From: Candidatus Thorarchaeota archaeon
GTDB taxonomy: Archaea > Asgardarchaeota > Thorarchaeia > Thorarchaeales > Thorarchaeaceae
Assembly (NCBI GenBank): GCA_016840855.1
Contig: JAEORO010000069.1
Location: 62,001-126,000, forward strand
Direction: 5' to 3'
Length of the DNA stretch: 64,000 nucleotides
Part shown: one piece after another, positions 62,196 to 64,000 of the stretch
How positions within the stretch are numbered: position 1 is the stretch's first letter
How the letters are laid out: every line of letters begins with the position of its first letter
Notes under the pieces: generated by a model
Told to the model about the DNA's origin: nothing
Databases searched by the model: none
What the model saw: only the letters and a program-made list of their open reading frames with translations
Program-made: the position numbers and the translations under genes

Positions 62196-62348
62196 TTGAA
62201 ACCACATAATGAGGTATTAGATGAACACAAATCCTTTCTCAAACAACCTCTAGAGAGAGAATTATTTCCTAAGTTACTAAGTCAGATACTGATACCATTA
62301 ATCTTCGTTTCACTTGTTTGCTCCTACATGTACTTTACATGGTGGTAA
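62196..62348 (+). CDS. Possible 50-residue membrane protein (TTG start)
   Basis: TTG to TAA, 50 residues: a charged N-terminal half (KPHNEVLDEHKSFLKQPLERELFPKLL) and a hydrophobic C-terminal segment (SQILIPLIFVSLVCSYMYFTWW), a tail-anchor-like layout. TATAAG near 62171 would place transcription initiation almost at the TTG, consistent with a leaderless message. No Shine-Dalgarno or known family. It may be a real micro-gene or a chance frame. Confidence 0.3.
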   Translation: MKPHNEVLDEHKSFLKQPLERELFPKLLSQILIPLIFVSLVCSYMYFTWW

Positions 62349-62356
62349 CTCTGCAA

Positions 62357-62398
62357 AGTGGTCACTTATTTCCACTTTATATATAGTCAGTGACCAGT
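62357..62398 (+). promoter_or_regulatory. TATA box flanked by two TGGTCAC/GTGACCA dyads
   Basis: AGTGGTCACT (62357-62366) lies upstream and AGTGACCAGT (62389-62398) downstream of a TATA box, TTTATATATA (62376-62385). The two sites share an inverted 8-bp core, and their centres are 32 bp apart, about three helical turns. This is the arrangement of a repressor that blocks TBP/TFB binding. It drives the gene at 62423 after a leader of about 17 nt. Confidence 0.55.
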
Positions 62399-62422
62399 CA
62401 ATAATATACATAGTGAAAGAAA

Positions 62423-62851
62423 ATGAGTAACGATTACGACGAAGATCCAAAGTCAAAATCCAAAACAAAACCAAGACCAGGTGATGAAAGAAGACATCAA
62501 AAGAGTGATGCTCAGGAGCTTAAAGAAGTCGCAGAGGCGCTTCCTGAACTCTTTCAAGCTCTCAACGATGCTATTCCCAAGTTGATTTCTGGTTTAATTG
62601 GCAGTGTCTACAGTCCCGATGCTGCTGGTAATATGGCAACAGGTATTGGTAAGTTCTATAGTAATTTAATAGCTGAGGGAATCCCAGAGGATGTAGCTCT
62701 TGACATGACCAAAAAGTTTGTTGGAGCTTTAGACTTCACTAAGTTGATGAGTATGATGGGCGATGAGACGACGGTTGAAATCAAAGGTAAGAGAATGAAA
62801 AAACGCGATTTTGATGAATACGATGACGAGGATGAAGAGGAGTCTGAATAG
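62423..62851 (+). CDS. Small acidic-tailed helical protein of unknown function
   Basis: A 142-residue protein: a charged N-terminus (DPKSKSKTKPRPGDERRHQK), a helical body (LKEVAEALPELFQALNDAIPKLISGLIGSVYSP, then FYSNLIAEGIPEDVALDMTKKFVGALDFTKLMSMM) and an acidic tail (DEYDDEDEEESE). The body shares an IPEDVALDMTKKFV-type segment with the next gene. No known function; no membrane helix. It lies directly behind the operator-flanked promoter and 2 bp before the next gene, so the two form an operon. Confidence 0.75.
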   Translation: MSNDYDEDPKSKSKTKPRPGDERRHQKSDAQELKEVAEALPELFQALNDAIPKLISGLIGSVYSPDAAGNMATGIGKFYSNLIAEGIPEDVALDMTKKFVGALDFTKLMSMMGDETTVEIKGKRMKKRDFDEYDDEDEEESE

Positions 62852-62853
62852 TA

Positions 62854-63147
62854 ATGGGAACAGTGAGATCCATTGCTTCCATGACTGGAACAGCTATTGG
62901 CGGTGGGTCAAAACTCCTATTCAAAACATGGTGGTCACTTCGTAAAGGAAAAGTTGAAGTCAAAAAGGGAGCTAAGGTTTTTTATAAGACACTTAGACAA
63001 AACGGTATTCCGCAAGAAGAAGCAAGGCAAATCACCATAGCATTCGCAAAACCAGCATGGGAAATCCTCAGTATTAGAGGAATATTCAGAGTGGTCAGAG
63101 AGTTCGATGAAGATAATGAGATACCTGTGATGCCTTTCGGTTTCTGA
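62854..63147 (+). CDS. Small basic helical partner of the preceding protein
   Basis: A 97-residue protein rich in basic residues (KLLFKTWWSLRKGKVEVKKGAKVFYKTLRQNG) with IPQEEARQITIAFAKPAWEIL, which parallels IPEDVALDMTKKFVGALDFTKL in the upstream protein. One is acidic-tailed and one basic, and they are 2 bp apart, which suggests that they bind each other. No known family. An inverted repeat overlaps the convergent UspA gene end downstream. Confidence 0.72.
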   Translation: MGTVRSIASMTGTAIGGGSKLLFKTWWSLRKGKVEVKKGAKVFYKTLRQNGIPQEEARQITIAFAKPAWEILSIRGIFRVVREFDEDNEIPVMPFGF

Positions 63148-63161
63148 TTTAATTATTGGCT

Positions 63162-63204
63162 TTGTGAAATATATTCGTATATCAATGATTAGACTATTTC
63201 ACAA
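63162..63204. terminator. Inverted repeat ending two convergent genes
   Basis: TTGTGAAATA (63162-63171) and TATTTCACAA (63195-63204) form a perfect 10-bp inverted repeat with a 23-nt loop. The right arm includes the last codons of the UspA gene (VVK-stop). It is probably a terminator for one or both genes. Confidence 0.45.
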
Positions 63205-63667
63205 CAAGAACAGGACCAAGGGCACCATTCACCACTCGTTCGGTGATACTGCCTATACCGGATCTCGATAATCCATCTAAGCCCTCAGAACCAATTACTA
63301 TTAGGTCGACACCTAGATTTTGAGCCTGAGCGATGATTCTCTCACTAGGAGACCCCTTATCAAGAATTAGCTCAACTTCAATGTTGTATTCTTTGGACGC
63401 AAGTTTGGTGCCATCAAGCATTTTTTGCCCTTTTATTTCATATTTTCTTATAGCTTCATCGAAAGCTGTGTTTGACATTAACGAGAATTGTTGTACGACA
63501 GATGTAGGGACAACATGAATGATGTAGAGCTTTGACTTTGTCATTTCAGCTACCTCGAAAGCAACTGTAGCCGCTCGAGCTGAACCTTGACTACCATCAA
63601 TAGCTAGCATGACTTTGTTAGCACTACAAAAAATATGTCCTGGTGCACAATATAGAACGTCGGCCAT
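63194..63667 (-). CDS. Universal stress protein (UspA family)
   Basis: A 157-residue alpha/beta protein: VMLAIDGSQGSARAATVAFEVA with the nucleotide-contacting Asp, KLYIIHVVP, a central helix, LILDKGSPSERIIAQAQNLGVDLIVIGSEGLDGLSRSGIGSITERVVNGALGPVLVVK. The G-2x-G-9x-G(S/T)-like ATP-binding pattern is present. Such proteins bind ATP and are induced in stress or starvation. The first 18 residues are longer than usual and may not be translated. It is divergent from the partial membrane gene at the window end. Confidence 0.92.
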   Translation of the reverse strand: MADVLYCAPGHIFCSANKVMLAIDGSQGSARAATVAFEVAEMTKSKLYIIHVVPTSVVQQFSLMSNTAFDEAIRKYEIKGQKMLDGTKLASKEYNIEVELILDKGSPSERIIAQAQNLGVDLIVIGSEGLDGLSRSGIGSITERVVNGALGPVLVVK

Positions 63668-63721
63668 AGAGAATCTCAGTGCATGTTCATTATAATTAAC
63701 TTGTGTTTTGGTCCTTCAGTG

Positions 63722-63744
63722 CATAGGTTTAATTTCATCCTATG
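63722..63744. promoter_or_regulatory. Small inverted repeat between divergent genes
   Basis: CATAGG (63722-63727) and CCTATG (63739-63744) form a 6-bp dyad with an 11-bp spacer between the UspA gene and the next gene. It is possibly an operator; this is weak evidence alone. Confidence 0.3.
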
Positions 63745-63788
63745 ATTCATACACTATACAATGTTAATTCCATGGAGGAGAGTCGACA

Positions 63789-64000
63789 TTGACAGTTGCA
63801 GATATTTATGAATACCATGAAAAAAAGAAGTTTCCAAGCCATAAGGGAGCAATCGCAGGGCTCCTTATTGTCTTTGGAGGTTTCATAGCATTAGGAGTCT
63901 ATGCTCTATATATGATCTTAGATAGTCTGACCGGAATCATCACTAGTTTCTTGCCACTTTTGGCTGGTAACATGTGGTTGATAGGTGCAGCACTCCTAGG
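63789..64000 (+). CDS. Membrane protein, 3' end outside window
   Basis: A TTG start with GGAGG 10 nt upstream (63774-63778) opens a frame that runs off the window: MTVADIYEYHEKKKFPSHKG, then hydrophobic helices AIAGLLIVFGGFIALGVYALYMIL and ITSFLPLLAGNMWLIGAALLG. At least two membrane segments are visible. No family can be assigned from this fragment. Divergent from the UspA gene. Confidence 0.7.
   Translation, partial: MTVADIYEYHEKKKFPSHKGAIAGLLIVFGGFIALGVYALYMILDSLTGIITSFLPLLAGNMWLIGAALL

Larger units (their letters stand above)
62051..62422. other. 372-bp regulatory gap
   Basis: The gap upstream of the small-protein pair holds a possible TTG-started ORF (62196-62348), a TATA-like TTGTATAAG near 62168-62176 and the operator-flanked promoter at 62357-62398. 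The part from 62051 to 62165 shows no recognisable element. Confidence 0.6.

Noticed and set aside
1-64000. tRNA, rRNA, CRISPR, insertion sequence or prophage
   Set aside because: By eye no cloverleaf, repeat-spacer pattern, transposase or integrase was seen in any gap; a short tRNA could still be missed without a covariance search.

Overview
The window is archaeal chromosome of roughly 40% GC, packed with genes on both strands. Archaeal markers are RadA with its helix-hairpin-helix domain, both DNA topoisomerase VI subunits, CofE of F420 biosynthesis, an RpoM/TFS-like zinc ribbon, TATA-type promoters and frequent TTG/GTG starts. A Roadblock/LC7 protein, a GTPBP1-like GTPase and a subtilase built like eukaryotic site-1 protease suggest an Asgard archaeon, possibly Thorarchaeota-like. 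That placement is inference. A bacterial-type DnaK-DnaJ-GrpE operon is also present. I saw no rRNA, tRNA, CRISPR array, insertion sequence or prophage.

Layout. 0-10 kb: a gene end, radA, a Roadblock protein, a PAP2-like membrane protein, a zinc-ribbon/TPR protein, an amidohydrolase, the top6B-top6A operon and cofE. 10-14 kb: a zinc-ribbon protein, an MFS carrier and a 1.2-kb gene-poor stretch full of inverted repeats and operator-like motifs. 14-23.5 kb: 3-hydroxyacyl-CoA dehydrogenase, a lipase-like hydrolase, a P-type Ca2+-ATPase, a YkgJ protein, an M24 peptidase, a second MFS carrier, and a PadR-HAAS-pyruvate-kinase-domain operon. 23.5-32 kb: grpE-dnaK-dnaJ, Sir2, a CitG-family protein, two tandem winged-helix paralogues, a glyoxylate-reductase-type dehydrogenase and a nitroreductase. 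32-58.6 kb: four large secreted, C-terminally anchored subtilases among a coiled-coil membrane protein, an FAD oxidoreductase, the GTPBP1-like GTPase, an alkyltransferase, a toroid protein, DUF1015 and SerC. 58.7-64 kb: a ClC channel/antiporter, a wHTH protein, a GT-C-like membrane protein, a pair of unknown small proteins behind an operator-flanked promoter, UspA and a partial membrane protein.

How it fits together. Four surface subtilases, an M24 peptidase, two carriers and acyl-CoA and 2-hydroxyacid dehydrogenases fit a heterotroph using extracellular protein. CofE and a nitroreductase indicate deazaflavin/flavin redox chemistry. Seven convergent gene pairs overlap tail to tail by 4-20 bp, while other convergent pairs have strong hairpin terminators.

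Most notable: (1) the S1P-like protease at 39.2-42.2 kb; (2) a Top6A doubled in length by tandem RadA-like HhH domains, paired with a Top6B carrying an insert in its ATPase domain; (3) the structured intergenic region at 12.98-13.89 kb; (4) a structured leader with a small overlapping ORF before the 1610-residue protease; (5) TGACCA/TGGTCA dyads, including two flanking a TATA box at 62.36-62.40 kb.
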